Positions 22,355 through 32,864 of a DNA stretch of 64,000 bases are shown piece after piece (the first letter of the stretch is position 1; each line of letters opens with the position of its first letter). A program made the translations under genes and the position numbers. This stretch comes from Candidatus Methylaffinis lahnbergensis (GTDB lineage Bacteria; Pseudomonadota; Alphaproteobacteria; Rhizobiales; Beijerinckiaceae): assembly GCA_002890675.1 (NCBI GenBank), contig PEFW01000002.1:47316-111315 (forward strand), read 5' to 3'. A model generated the notes under the pieces. That model was not told the DNA's origin. It saw nothing but the letters and a program-made list of their open reading frames with translations, and ran no database searches.

Positions 22355-22909
22355 GTGGCCTTGCGGGACGAGTTGAATTTGTGCGCGCCGCGGCTTTGCC
22401 GTTATGCGCGGGCGCTCGTTACCGGTCATCCGGGGCCTAGCGAAATCGCCGACGATCTTGTCCACGCGGTTTTGCTGCGAACATGGGAAGCTGGAACCAC
22501 GTTGCGGCTGGACGGGCGCGATCTCCATCTCCACCTCTATACACTGCTCACCGAATGGCATCGCGAGAGGTTGGCGGCCGGAAGGATGGGGGGCAAGGCT
22601 CATATGGAGAACGAAAATTTTCACGCGGGCGGGCCGCGTGCCGCTGGGAATCTGCCGTTTCCGGCTTCGCCTCGCGACAAATTCGCTGCTGCGCTCTTAG
22701 ACCTCGCGCTTCAAGAGAGGGAGGCTTTGCTGCTTATCGTGCTGGAAGGGTTCAGTTATGCGCAAGCTGCGCGAATCCTGAAAATTTCGCGAACCGTTCT
22801 CGTCATGCGTTTGGCGCGCGCGCGCGCCGCGCTGAGCGAAATACCGGCACCAAAAACTCCGGCGCGTCCGGCGAAGGCGCGCCCTTCCTATCTGCGCGTG
22901 GTAAAATGA
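22355..22909 (+). CDS. ECF-type RNA polymerase sigma factor
   Basis: Sigma region-2-like N-terminus and region-4 EREALLLIVLEGFSYAQAARILKISRTVLVMRLARARAAL; likely GTG start. Confidence 0.8.
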   Translation: MALRDELNLCAPRLCRYARALVTGHPGPSEIADDLVHAVLLRTWEAGTTLRLDGRDLHLHLYTLLTEWHRERLAAGRMGGKAHMENENFHAGGPRAAGNLPFPASPRDKFAAALLDLALQEREALLLIVLEGFSYAQAARILKISRTVLVMRLARARAALSEIPAPKTPARPAKARPSYLRVVK

Positions 22910-22916
22910 GAGCGTC

Positions 22917-23771
22917 ATGCGCGGACACGGTCCCCCTGTAAGCGAAGCGGAATTGCACGGCCTTGTCGATGGCGACATGGATAGCGGCCGGCGCGAGGCC
23001 GTTGAGGCTTATCTTGCAGCCTCGCCGGGGGATGCGGCCCGGGTTGAAACATGGCGGCGGCAGAATGCAACGATTCGGGCCGCTTTCGCGCCGGTCGAAA
23101 CCGGGCCGGTTCCTTGGTCCTTGCCGCTTGCTCCCGGCGCCGAGGGAGCGGCGGCGACGAGGCAAGCCGCCGGAGGACAAGCCGAAGCGAGCGGCTCCCA
23201 TTTGTGGCGCGGGCGCTGGTTCGCACGGCTGATCGGGCTTTCCTTCGCGACGGGAGCGCTGCTGGCGGCTAGCGCGGCCTATCTTGCCGGTCGCGCGAAC
23301 GCCCCGGAGGCCGCGCCGCCTTCCTCGGACGGCCCCACGCCAGCTGGGCTAAACGATACCTACGTCACGCGGGCATTGTCGGCGCTCTGGGCATTCGTGC
23401 CGCCACCAGCCGTGGTGCGTCATTCGCCAAAAAGCGATGGGCCGGGGCAAGACACGGCGGCACCTATATTGCCTACTCTTTCGGTCGAAGGTCTAAGCCT
23501 TGCCGGCGTTCGCGCCATGCCCGGCGGCCAGGGCCAAATGCTGTGCCTGATTTACGCACGGCCGGACGCGACGAATATCGCGCTCTGCGTCGAAAAAGCT
23601 GGCGATCCGGGGGATAGCGTCCCGCGCGTGTCCGGCAGCTTTCCGTCGAGTATGATCGCCTGGCGCCAGAAGGGGGCCAATTATGCCCTCACGGGCGCAC
23701 TTCCCGAGCCGGAACTTCGCGCCTTGGCGGACGCGGCGCGCGCGGAAGTCGCGGCCTTCGACGGGTGGTAG
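22917..23771 (+). CDS. anti-sigma factor with single TM segment
   Basis: MRGHGPPVSEAELHGLVDGDMDSGRREAVEAYLAASP start, central TM segment; directly follows the sigma factor. Confidence 0.8.
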   Translation: MRGHGPPVSEAELHGLVDGDMDSGRREAVEAYLAASPGDAARVETWRRQNATIRAAFAPVETGPVPWSLPLAPGAEGAAATRQAAGGQAEASGSHLWRGRWFARLIGLSFATGALLAASAAYLAGRANAPEAAPPSSDGPTPAGLNDTYVTRALSALWAFVPPPAVVRHSPKSDGPGQDTAAPILPTLSVEGLSLAGVRAMPGGQGQMLCLIYARPDATNIALCVEKAGDPGDSVPRVSGSFPSSMIAWRQKGANYALTGALPEPELRALADAARAEVAAFDGW

Positions 23772-23979
23772 GTCACCACGGAAACCAACAGGCCGCGGCG
23801 GTTTCCCGGCACGTGGCCAATCGTCCCAAAATGTTGCACGGAGGTCCAGAGCCAGGAATCGAGCGCATCGAGCCGCTCTTCGCTCCTTGCCTAAGACGAC
23901 AACGCGCCAGCTCGATGAGGCTTGGCAGCACGCTTTCGAAGGGTTGACGCTGCAGATGATAGAACCAGATTTCTGTCAA
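23770..23979 (-). pseudogene. holC: degenerate holC (DNA polymerase III chi subunit) remnant
   Basis: Reverse strand reads LTEIWFYHLQRQPFESVLPSLIE, then WRVVV in a second frame and EERLDALDSWLWTS in a third; characteristic chi-subunit sequence broken by frameshifts. Confidence 0.75.
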
Positions 23980-24034
23980 GTTCCAGGGGGGTGGTAAGTA
24001 CGATCCAAGACAGGGGTGCCGAGAGTTTAGCCGC

Positions 24035-24571
24035 TTAGCCGATCGCCACCAGGCCTTTGGCGAAGCGCCGCCCTTTGGCGGCATACTGTGCGGCGCTGTC
24101 GCGCAGGCCCCGGGCCGACGCTTCATCGAGGGTACGCACAAGGCGGGCCGGGCTGCCGATAATCAGGCTATCGTCGGGAAACTCCTTGCCTTCGGTCACC
24201 AAGGAATTGGCGCCGACGAAACAATTGCGGCCGATTCTGGCGCCGTTCAAAAGCGTCGCGCACATCCCGACGAGGCTGTTTTCGCCGATCGTGCAGCCAT
24301 GCAGGATCGCGTGATGGCCGATGGTACAATCCGGACCAATGGTCAAGGGAAAGCCAACGTCGGTGTGCAGCAGCGATCCATCCTGCACATTGGAGCGGGC
24401 GCCAACGAATATCTCTTCGATGTCGCCGCGCAGAACGGCGCCGAACCAGATCGACACATCGGTTTCGAGCCGCACCTTGCCGATGACTTGCGCGCCTGGC
24501 GCGATCCAGAACTGGCCATCACTTGGGAGAATGGGCGAAACGCCATCGAGCGCGTAAACCGGCATTTTCAT
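24035..24571 (-). CDS. gamma carbonic anhydrase family protein
   Basis: APGAQVIGKVRLETDVSIWFGAVLRGDIEEIFVGARSNVQDGSLLHTDVGFPLTIG hexapeptide repeats. Confidence 0.92.
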   Translation of the reverse strand: MKMPVYALDGVSPILPSDGQFWIAPGAQVIGKVRLETDVSIWFGAVLRGDIEEIFVGARSNVQDGSLLHTDVGFPLTIGPDCTIGHHAILHGCTIGENSLVGMCATLLNGARIGRNCFVGANSLVTEGKEFPDDSLIIGSPARLVRTLDEASARGLRDSAAQYAAKGRRFAKGLVAIG

Positions 24572-24636
24572 CGAACTCCAACGGCAAGCCAATCTTCTTT
24601 GACAAATGTGGACTTACGACTCATGGAACCTGCCGG

Positions 24637-25173
24637 TCATGGTTTAATCGCCAGCGCACAGAAGTTCTTATCCCGCTCCACCACGTCCGCCTTGGCGAAC
24701 CCCGCCGCCGTGAACATTTCAGCTAATCCGGTGTTTGGTTGCCCCGAATTGGGCGTGAAGCCAAGCGCTACTTTGCCACCAAGCTTGATGACCCGCCGCA
24801 CTTCCCGTAATCCCGCCACGGCGTCGGGCCAGACTTGCATTGAGTTGATCGCAAGGGCCTTGTCGAATGTGTTGTCTGTGAATGGCAAGCTTGCAACGGA
24901 GCCATGCCGCAGGCCCACCCGGCCATTCTCGATAGCTTTCTTGTTCCGGGTTGTGGCTTGCGCGACCATTTCCTTGGAAGGATCCACGCCTGCGACATAC
25001 CCCGCCGAAGCCGAGCTGGTTAGGAGCTGAATGCCCAGGGCCTCGAGCACTTTATCGCCGGGCCGGACCTGGAGCAGATCGATGACCCAAGCGGCGCACG
25101 TCCGGTTCATGCGCGCCATGATAGGACCACCTAATCTTCCCAGGATACCTCGAGGACGGCCAAATGCGCGCAT
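24637..25173 (-). CDS. class I SAM-dependent methyltransferase-like protein lacking canonical motif I
   Basis: AGYVAGVDPSKEMVAQAT, NTFDKALAINSMQVWPDAVAGLREVRRV; the expected VLEIGFGPGVAIQLL region reads VLEALGIQLL. Confidence 0.75.
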   Translation of the reverse strand: MRAFGRPRGILGRLGGPIMARMNRTCAAWVIDLLQVRPGDKVLEALGIQLLTSSASAGYVAGVDPSKEMVAQATTRNKKAIENGRVGLRHGSVASLPFTDNTFDKALAINSMQVWPDAVAGLREVRRVIKLGGKVALGFTPNSGQPNTGLAEMFTAAGFAKADVVERDKNFCALAIKP

Positions 25174-25234
25174 CAAAAGGCTATTTTCACGACTCAATAT
25201 GCACCCTCGTATTTGATCCCTATCGCCCAGCTTT

Positions 25235-25630
25235 TCAAAATTCGTCGAGATCGAAATCAAGGATCGCCATCTGCAAAGTGAAACTCTTCGCCTTGGGATC
25301 GTCCGACGAGATCACGCCTAGAAAATCGCCGCCATTGTTCAAGTCGACCGAATCGCCTTTTTTACCGCGTGGCACGATCGTCAATTTGGCGGTCTCAAAA
25401 AGCCGCCGCAAATAATCCTGCAAAACCGGCCGCTCGACTGGAATCTTCATCTCGAAAGAAAAAGACCTGTCGCCGTCCTCGTCATCGACGGTGATCGCGC
25501 CTATCCGGCGCTCGCCAAGCTGCACGTCGGCATCGTCCGGATTCCGTTTGCCGGGCGTGACCTTGATTCCCTGATTGTCGAGGGATTTACGCAGGAATTC
25601 CTGCAATTTCCGCAATTCCGCTTTATCCAC
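25235..25630 (-). CDS. DUF3126-family protein, apparently with two tandem copies
   Basis: DKAELRKLQEFLRKSL...IGAITVDDEDGDRSFSFEMKI followed by LQDYLRRLF...FLGVISSDDPKAKSFTLQMAILDFDLDEF. Confidence 0.75.
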   Translation of the reverse strand: MDKAELRKLQEFLRKSLDNQGIKVTPGKRNPDDADVQLGERRIGAITVDDEDGDRSFSFEMKIPVERPVLQDYLRRLFETAKLTIVPRGKKGDSVDLNNGGDFLGVISSDDPKAKSFTLQMAILDFDLDEF

Positions 25631-25746
25631 AACGCGCTCCCAAGGCACCCCGCTCGCACCGGACCGCGAGCCGCTCACCGGCCGGCAGGGACGAACCTCT
25701 GCCGGAAAAGTCCGCGGGCGACAACCGTGGCCAACGTCAAATCAAA

Positions 25747-26580
25747 CTATTCGTTGCCCGGCGTGGGAGCAAGGATCTGATCCATGACGCGCGAAGGTTC
25801 GGCGCATCCCGCATCGCCGACAATTCTCGCTGGCACGCCTGCCACCGTTTTGTTGTCCGGCACCGGATGCAACACAACCGAACCAGCAGCAATGCGCGAG
25901 CAACGGCCAATCTCGATATTGCCGAGAATTTTGGCTCCGGCGCCAATCAGCACACCCGGCTTGATCTTGGGGTGGCGATCGCCGCGCTCCTTGCCGGTGC
26001 CGCCCAAGGTCACATCCTGCAGCATCGAAACATCGTCCCCAATCACCGCGGTCGCGCCAACGACAAGACCGGTCGCGTGATCGAGGAAAATGCCTTTGCC
26101 GATCCGTGCCGCGGGATGAATATCGGTTTGGAACACCTCGGACGAGCGGCTCTGGAGATAGAGCGCGAAATCTTGCCGGCCGGCGGTCCAGAGCGCATGC
26201 GCCAGCCGATGCGTCTCGATCGCGTGAAACCCCTTGAAATAGAGCACCGGCTCGATCAGCCGCGTGCAGGCCGGATCGCGGTCGACCACGGCGGCAATGT
26301 CGGCGCGGAAGGCCTCGGGGATCGAAGGATCGCCCGCAATGGCGTCGAAATAGGCCTGCTCGATGAGATCGCCCGGAAACGCCCGATGCCCGAGTCTTGC
26401 CGCCAGCCGGTGGACGATCGCCGTTTCCAGCGATTCCTGATTGAGGATTGCCGAAAAGATAAAACCGGCGATGTCCGGTTCCTTGCGAACAGCGTCCTCC
26501 GCCTCGGCGCGCAACCGCGCGAACACCGGATCGGTGCGGGCAAGCGTGACGACCTTTGCCGTTCCCTTGACGGAAATCAT
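25747..26580 (-). CDS. cysE: serine O-acetyltransferase
   Basis: FHAIETHRLAHALW, DIHPAARIGKGIFLDHATGLVVGATAVIGDDVSMLQDVTLGGTGKERGDRHPKI. Confidence 0.95.
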   Translation of the reverse strand: MISVKGTAKVVTLARTDPVFARLRAEAEDAVRKEPDIAGFIFSAILNQESLETAIVHRLAARLGHRAFPGDLIEQAYFDAIAGDPSIPEAFRADIAAVVDRDPACTRLIEPVLYFKGFHAIETHRLAHALWTAGRQDFALYLQSRSSEVFQTDIHPAARIGKGIFLDHATGLVVGATAVIGDDVSMLQDVTLGGTGKERGDRHPKIKPGVLIGAGAKILGNIEIGRCSRIAAGSVVLHPVPDNKTVAGVPARIVGDAGCAEPSRVMDQILAPTPGNE

Positions 26581-26719
26581 AACACGCCTCCAAGCCAACT
26601 TCGCATTTGCGACCGAGGTTAGCCAAAATCCCTCTTTCGCCGTCATTAGCACGGCGGAAAAACTTGCGCGAGCCAAGTTTATGCGCCTTCGCAAAGATAT
26701 AAGCCGCCCGGGCAAATGA

Positions 26720-27487
26720 TCAGGGGCGCTGTTCAAGAAATTCTAATACGCTGTCTTTATAGACTTTGTCGCCTACCGCGCGATTGTGGTCGCGGCCAGG
26801 AATATCCACCGCGCGCGCCCGCCTGAACAAAGCGGCGAGTTCATGCGGGTCGCCGGCGACATCGTCCTTGGTTCCAACCGCGATCAGCACGGGGAGATCG
26901 ATTTCGCCGGCTTCGGACTCACTCAGTACTTGGCGGACACCCCGCGCGCAGGCGGCGAGCGCTTTAAGATCGCTCTTGGTCGCCTCGGCAAAGGCGCGGA
27001 ACATCCGCTGCATCGGGTCGGCGAGACCCTCGAGCGAGGGCGCCTCCATCGCCTCGGCGAGGGCAAGCGGAAGCCCGGCGCGATCGACAAGATGATGGCC
27101 GAGACCGCCGAGGATCATCGAGCGCACGCGGCTCTTGTGCTCCTTGGCAAAAAAGGCGGCGATCCGCGCGCCCATCGAATAGCCCATCACATCTGCCGTC
27201 GCGATGCCGAGGTGATCGAGAAGCACGCGAACGTCCTCCGCCATCTTCGGCATGGCGTAGGCGGCGGGATCATGGAATTTTTCGCTGCGGCCATGCCCCC
27301 GGTTGTCGAAGGCAACGACGCGCCGCCCCGCCTCGGTCAAGGTCTTTACCCATTGCGGGAAAACCCAATTTACCGCATGGTTCGAGGCGAACCCATGAAT
27401 GAGAAGGATCGGCTCGCCGCGATCGCCCGGCGCCGGCCGCTCGTCGATAAACGCCAAGCGGACCTTATGGTCCAATACTTCGAACAT
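26720..27487 (-). CDS. alpha/beta fold hydrolase
   Basis: ILLIHGFASNHAVNW, FDNRGHGRSEK, GYSMGARIAAFF nucleophile elbow. Confidence 0.9.
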   Translation of the reverse strand: MFEVLDHKVRLAFIDERPAPGDRGEPILLIHGFASNHAVNWVFPQWVKTLTEAGRRVVAFDNRGHGRSEKFHDPAAYAMPKMAEDVRVLLDHLGIATADVMGYSMGARIAAFFAKEHKSRVRSMILGGLGHHLVDRAGLPLALAEAMEAPSLEGLADPMQRMFRAFAEATKSDLKALAACARGVRQVLSESEAGEIDLPVLIAVGTKDDVAGDPHELAALFRRARAVDIPGRDHNRAVGDKVYKDSVLEFLEQRP

Positions 27488-27634
27488 GCCTTGCCCCCAT
27501 TTCGCGGCACTTTTCCGGCATCGCCGGCAAGTATTTGCTTGCACCGAACCAGAAATTTCGCCCGACATAGTGGCGAATTTGGCGAAGTTGCGTTATGATG
27601 TTAGCAAGTTCGTTCGAATTGAGCTTCGACTGCA

Positions 27635-27856
27635 ATGAACCGTTATGAACGCCGCCCGATCTCCGCGGGCGAAGCCGAGATCGAATATCTCAACGGCGAA
27701 TTTCGCGTTTTGCGTCCCGGCGCTTTCGTGCTCTGCGCGGTGACCGGAACGGAAATTAAGCTTGAGGATCTGCGCTATTGGAACGTCGATCTGCAAGAGC
27801 CCTACGCCGGTCCGCAGGCCAAGCTGATGAGGCTCGGGATCAAGCCCGCGGAATGA
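27635..27856 (+). CDS. DUF2093 domain-containing protein
   Basis: MNRYERRPISAGEAEIEYLNGEFRVLRPGAFVLCAVTGTEIKLEDLRYWNVDLQEPY. Confidence 0.85.
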   Translation: MNRYERRPISAGEAEIEYLNGEFRVLRPGAFVLCAVTGTEIKLEDLRYWNVDLQEPYAGPQAKLMRLGIKPAE

Positions 27857-27882
27857 CGCTAAAGACTAGTGGCTCGATTCAG

Positions 27883-28050
27883 TCAGATTGACGGGTACAG
27901 ATGCTTGAGTTTGATACGGGCGTCCGCTGTGGTGAATTGCCAGTTGGCCTTGGCGTGGGTGACATTTCGATCGTCCTCCCAAGTCGCGATTTCGTCGATG
28001 AGGGTTTGTTTGCCAGGAATGCGGCGATCGAGGCGCTGGGAAGAAGATAG
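27883..28050 (-). pseudogene. IS630-family transposase C-terminal remnant
   Basis: SSQRLDRRIPGKQTLIDEIATWEDDRNVTHAKANWQFTTADARIKLKHLYPSI* is the C-terminal signature of IS630 transposases; no catalytic domain upstream. Confidence 0.75.
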
Positions 28051-28341
28051 TGGAGAGGCTGAGGGAAGCATTCGCATCGTTCTCAGAGTGGAGAGGTGGT
28101 TAATCTGACCCCGGGGTACTCTCAAAATCACAAGGCGTCACGAAAGGAGGCAGCGATCACCCGCTTCGCCGCCCAGCCATGAAAGGATCGCGCGCTTCTC
28201 GGAATCTTTGAGAATGGCCACAAGCCAGGAAGGCATTTTCTAAAACCGCCTGAAGTACCAACTCCGCGGGCAATGCCACTCATCTCTAGGTCGCCGGATG
28301 TGTGAGGCCTTGACTATTCAGCCGCCAAAACCGGAGAAAGA

Positions 28342-28357
28342 TGTTTCCCGTGAAACA
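28342..28357. promoter_or_regulatory. candidate parS (ParB-binding) site TGTTTCCCGTGAAACA
   Basis: 15/16 identity to the parS consensus TGTTTCACGTGAAACA. Confidence 0.5.
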
Positions 28358-28384
28358 TTTTGGTGCGATACGCGCAAAACCCAC

Positions 28385-29656
<1,272 letters not shown>

Positions 29657-29895
29657 TTAGGTTTGAAGTTGCTGGAACGCAACCGGTAAGACCGCTGAAG
29701 GAACTCAGAGATCCGCGTCATGGCCTGAAGGCGCGGCGGATGTGGATTTACGCTCCGTTAACCTTGAAAATACTTTAGCGGTGCAGCGCGCGCGGAAAGA
29801 AATTATCAGACAGGAACCTTGCACGGGCTATCCGCGTTGTCGCGTTGGAAAATTTCTAAACGTCCAGGCTTTGCCGGCGAACGGGAGTTTGCGGT

Positions 29896-30135
29896 ATGTC
29901 GATCGCGGATAACTTCGACCTGAAGTCCGATGCCGGTTTCGTCCGCGCCTATGACGCACGCGCCGCAAGGCGGCAATTTCAGTTTTCGGGCATGCTCGTT
30001 CTTGTGCTTGCGCTCGCCGCCATTGCGCTTGGAATATTAACCCAGTTCGCTCCCCCGATTGTCACCGGGCGGTCTTCGGCGGCCAGGCCGAGCAGCCCTC
30101 ATATCGCGGAAACGTTACTGGACATTCGCGGCTAA
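29896..30135 (+). CDS. small single-TM hypothetical protein
   Basis: 79 aa with one clear TM segment FSGMLVLVLALAAIALGILTQF; no overlapping better ORF. Confidence 0.55.
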   Translation: MSIADNFDLKSDAGFVRAYDARAARRQFQFSGMLVLVLALAAIALGILTQFAPPIVTGRSSAARPSSPHIAETLLDIRG

Positions 30136-30190
30136 CTTGAGAGTATTATTGCACACTCTCCCCTTTGGTCCTCGGGGGGCCTGAAAGCAA

Positions 30191-30226
30191 GGGGTCGCGC
30201 TTTGTCCAGGCGCGGCCCCGTTTTTT
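30191..30226 (+). terminator. Rho-independent terminator
   Basis: ggggtcgcgc...gcgcggcccc stem followed by gtttttt. Confidence 0.7.
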
Positions 30227-30322
30227 GGGCAAGGCGGCGAAAAAATCATGCGCGGTCAAATTTTCGCCGCGCCTCGAACGGCTAAGCTTAGTGCTTAAGA
30301 TCGATTCGTTTCGGACCTTGCC

Positions 30323-30511
30323 ATGCGCTTCAGATTGACCCCGCCGGGTGCTCCCATCTTTTTTGTGTCGCTCATCCTGGCCGTTGCCGCCATGGCGACC
30401 CTCTACACCCATATTCCGCTCGCCGGACATTATGTCGGAATGCATCGTTTCTGGGTGATGGCGGCGGCTTATGCGGCGTTGTTCGCGGGCGTGCTTTTCG
30501 AGGGGCTGTAG
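30323..30511 (+). CDS. small two-TM hypothetical protein
   Basis: 62 aa: MRFRLTPPGAPIFFVSLILAVAAMATLYTHIPLAGHYVGMHRFWVMAAAYAALFAGVLFEGL. Confidence 0.65.
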   Translation: MRFRLTPPGAPIFFVSLILAVAAMATLYTHIPLAGHYVGMHRFWVMAAAYAALFAGVLFEGL

Positions 30512-30679
30512 CAGGTTCCCGTCGCCGGAGGCGAGCTTCGCCGTGCCGGGGCGAAAAGTTTTTGCTCAAGGTCTAGCCAATTCCCGGTTTCGCTTCACAT
30601 TACTGAGGCAACCGATAAGGTTGCTGGCGCGGTGCGCGCAATACGAACCGCCGCGAATGAGACAGGAAAGGACCATATC

Positions 30680-31183
30680 ATGAGCGATCTCGTCGTTATC
30701 GCGTTTCCGTCCGAAGCCAAGGCCGAAGAGGTCCGCCACAAGATTTTGGATCTGCAAAAGGATTATCTGATTGAACTAGGCGATGCCGTGATCGCGGTCA
30801 AACAGCCGAATGGCACCGTCAAGCTTAATCAACTCATCAACACGACCGCGATGGGGGCGGTTTCCGGCGCCTTTTGGGGCACGCTGATCGGCTTGATTTT
30901 CTTAATGCCGCTAGCCGGTGCCGCGATCGGCGCGGCTTCCGGCGCCCTTGGCGGCGCGCTCACCGACGTCGGCATAAACGATGCCTTCATGAAGGAAGTC
31001 GCGGAAACCTTGCAGTCCGGCAATGCGGCGCTGTTTTTGCTGATCCGCAAGCTTACGACAGACAAAGTGCTGGCCGATTTGAAAGGCGTCGGCGGGACGG
31101 TGTTGCGAACCTCTTTCGACCATACGAAAGAAGACGCGTTGCGCGCCGCGCTCGCCGGGATAAGCCTGCCGCCGCCAGCCTGA
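30680..31183 (+). CDS. DUF1269 domain-containing membrane protein
   Basis: MSDLVVIAFPSEAKAEEVRHKILDLQKDYLIELGDAVIAV, glycine-rich TM segment, NAALFLLIRKLTTDKVLADLK. Confidence 0.9.
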   Translation: MSDLVVIAFPSEAKAEEVRHKILDLQKDYLIELGDAVIAVKQPNGTVKLNQLINTTAMGAVSGAFWGTLIGLIFLMPLAGAAIGAASGALGGALTDVGINDAFMKEVAETLQSGNAALFLLIRKLTTDKVLADLKGVGGTVLRTSFDHTKEDALRAALAGISLPPPA

Positions 31184-31225
31184 ACCCAAGGGCTTTCTGC
31201 CGGCCTCCCCACTGTTGCGTGCGTC

Positions 31226-31706
31226 TCATTGCGCGTTTATTGTCCGATCTGGGCCAGGGCGTTGTGCAGCGGCGCGCCGAAGATGCGCATCAAGCCTAGC
31301 TAGGTAGGGGTGATACAATTTCAATATCAAATTCAATATCAAAAAAATCGCTCTCGAGACCGAAATCGCTCCGATCAAGAGAGCAACGATCGCTGTCGCG
31401 TTGGCGCGCGCGAAAAGGCCAAATCCCCCAAACAGCATCGAAATCCAAAAGACAGAACGGTCAGCAACGGCCAAGGGATCGAACTGTCGATCTGTTCCAA
31501 CGTGAGCGCGCTGTCTGGCGGATGGCTCCGCTGATTTCGAGCGCCCTCTTTTGAATGAAGCGCTGCGCTTCCGTATTGGGCGAGAGTTTTGCTATGCTTT
31601 CGAAGAAGGAGGAGCAATTTCCGCGCCGATTGATCGACGCTCGCGACAATCCCAAGCTTATCCCTATTTGAGCCGGCCGGCTGCCTAATCCGGACGAAGG
31701 GTTCAA
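31226..31706 (-). pseudogene. frameshifted, truncated DUF4239 (bestrophin-like) protein gene
   Basis: Collinear fragments in different frames: FFESIAKLSPNTEAQRFIQKRALEISG, LEQIDSSIPWPLLTVLSF, FWISMLFGGFGLFARANATAIVALLIGAISVSRAIFLILNL. Confidence 0.7.
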
Positions 31707-32569
31707 TCTTTAGCCCGGGGCAACGAATCATTGGAATCCGGGTACGGGGTGGCCTTGCCTCCGGGGGGCAACTTGTCCGACCCGGCACCAGCCCTTGGCC
31801 CTTCAACGAGGCGCACGACCATTCCACGCAGGGTACGCACGTCCTGCTCGGTTAGCTGCATGCGGTGGAACATATTACGCAGGTTGCGCCGCATGACGGG
31901 CTGCTTCGCCTCGGGACGGAAGAAGCCGGCGCGTTCGAGTTCGCCTTCGAGATAAGCGAAAAAAGACAATACCGTCGCGCGTGGCGCGGCGGGCGAGCGC
32001 TGGACCATGGCGAACGGCGCCCTGGCATCCGTCACGGCGCGCACCCACTCATACCCGGTCAAGAGCACGGCTTGCGCAAGATTGAGCGAGGCAAAGGCGG
32101 GATTGACCGGAAAGGTGATGATCGCATCGGCCAACGCCACCTCGTCATTGGCAAGCCCGGTGCGCTCGGGTCCAAACAGCACGCCATGTTTTTCGCCGTT
32201 AGCGATTTTATGGGCGCAATCCGGCATCGCTTCGGCGGGCGTCAAAATTTGCTTGTGCTGGTCCCGCTCACGGGCGGTGGTCGCCCAAACGAAATTGAGG
32301 TCGAGAACCGCGTCCTCGAGGGTTTCAAAAAGTGCCGCGGCTTCGAGCAGATGCACGGCGCCGGCCGCGGCGGCATAAGCGCCCTTTCGATAAGCGCCGG
32401 ACCGGGGCCAGCCCTCGCGGGGCGATACCAGACGGAGATCCTTCAACCCGAAATTGGCCATCGCCCGCGCGCACATGCCAATGTTGACCGCGAGTTGTGG
32501 GCGCACCAAGATCATTGCTGGGCCGCCGCCGCGGCTTTCCTTGGTACGATTTGTTCCGGCGCCCGTCAT
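31703..32569 (-). CDS. trmJ: TrmH-family RNA methyltransferase (TrmJ-like)
   Basis: ILVRPQLAVNIGMCARAMANFGLKDLRLVSPREGWP, GVLFGPERTGLANDEVALADAIITFPVNPAFASLNLAQAV. Confidence 0.9.
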   Translation of the reverse strand: MTGAGTNRTKESRGGGPAMILVRPQLAVNIGMCARAMANFGLKDLRLVSPREGWPRSGAYRKGAYAAAAGAVHLLEAAALFETLEDAVLDLNFVWATTARERDQHKQILTPAEAMPDCAHKIANGEKHGVLFGPERTGLANDEVALADAIITFPVNPAFASLNLAQAVLLTGYEWVRAVTDARAPFAMVQRSPAAPRATVLSFFAYLEGELERAGFFRPEAKQPVMRRNLRNMFHRMQLTEQDVRTLRGMVVRLVEGPRAGAGSDKLPPGGKATPYPDSNDSLPRAKD

Positions 32570-32864
32570 TGGTGTGCATCTCCAAGTCCTTACCACCAGT
32601 CCAAGTCCTTACCGCCAGGTTTTGAAAGGGCGCGGCGTGGCGTTCCGGCCAGCCAAAAAATTGAATTTGCGTTCCGTGCGCGATTGATTATAAGAGAAAA
32701 TTGTGGCGCGTGGCCTTCGGGTTCCGCGCCCTGATTTTTTGGCGATGCTTTTTGCCAGCTTCTCGTGTTTCCCGCATTTCGTTGTCTTGAACGGGACGTG
32801 ATACGGTTTAGGCACTTCCGCGAATCCGCGCGGCTTCAAGTAGCTTTGTAATGGACGGCACACC

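Noticed and set aside
31313-31350. A/T-rich tandem repeat ttcaatatcaaattcaatatcaaaa
   Set aside because: Only two 12-bp units inside the decayed DUF4239 region; no evidence for iterons or CRISPR.
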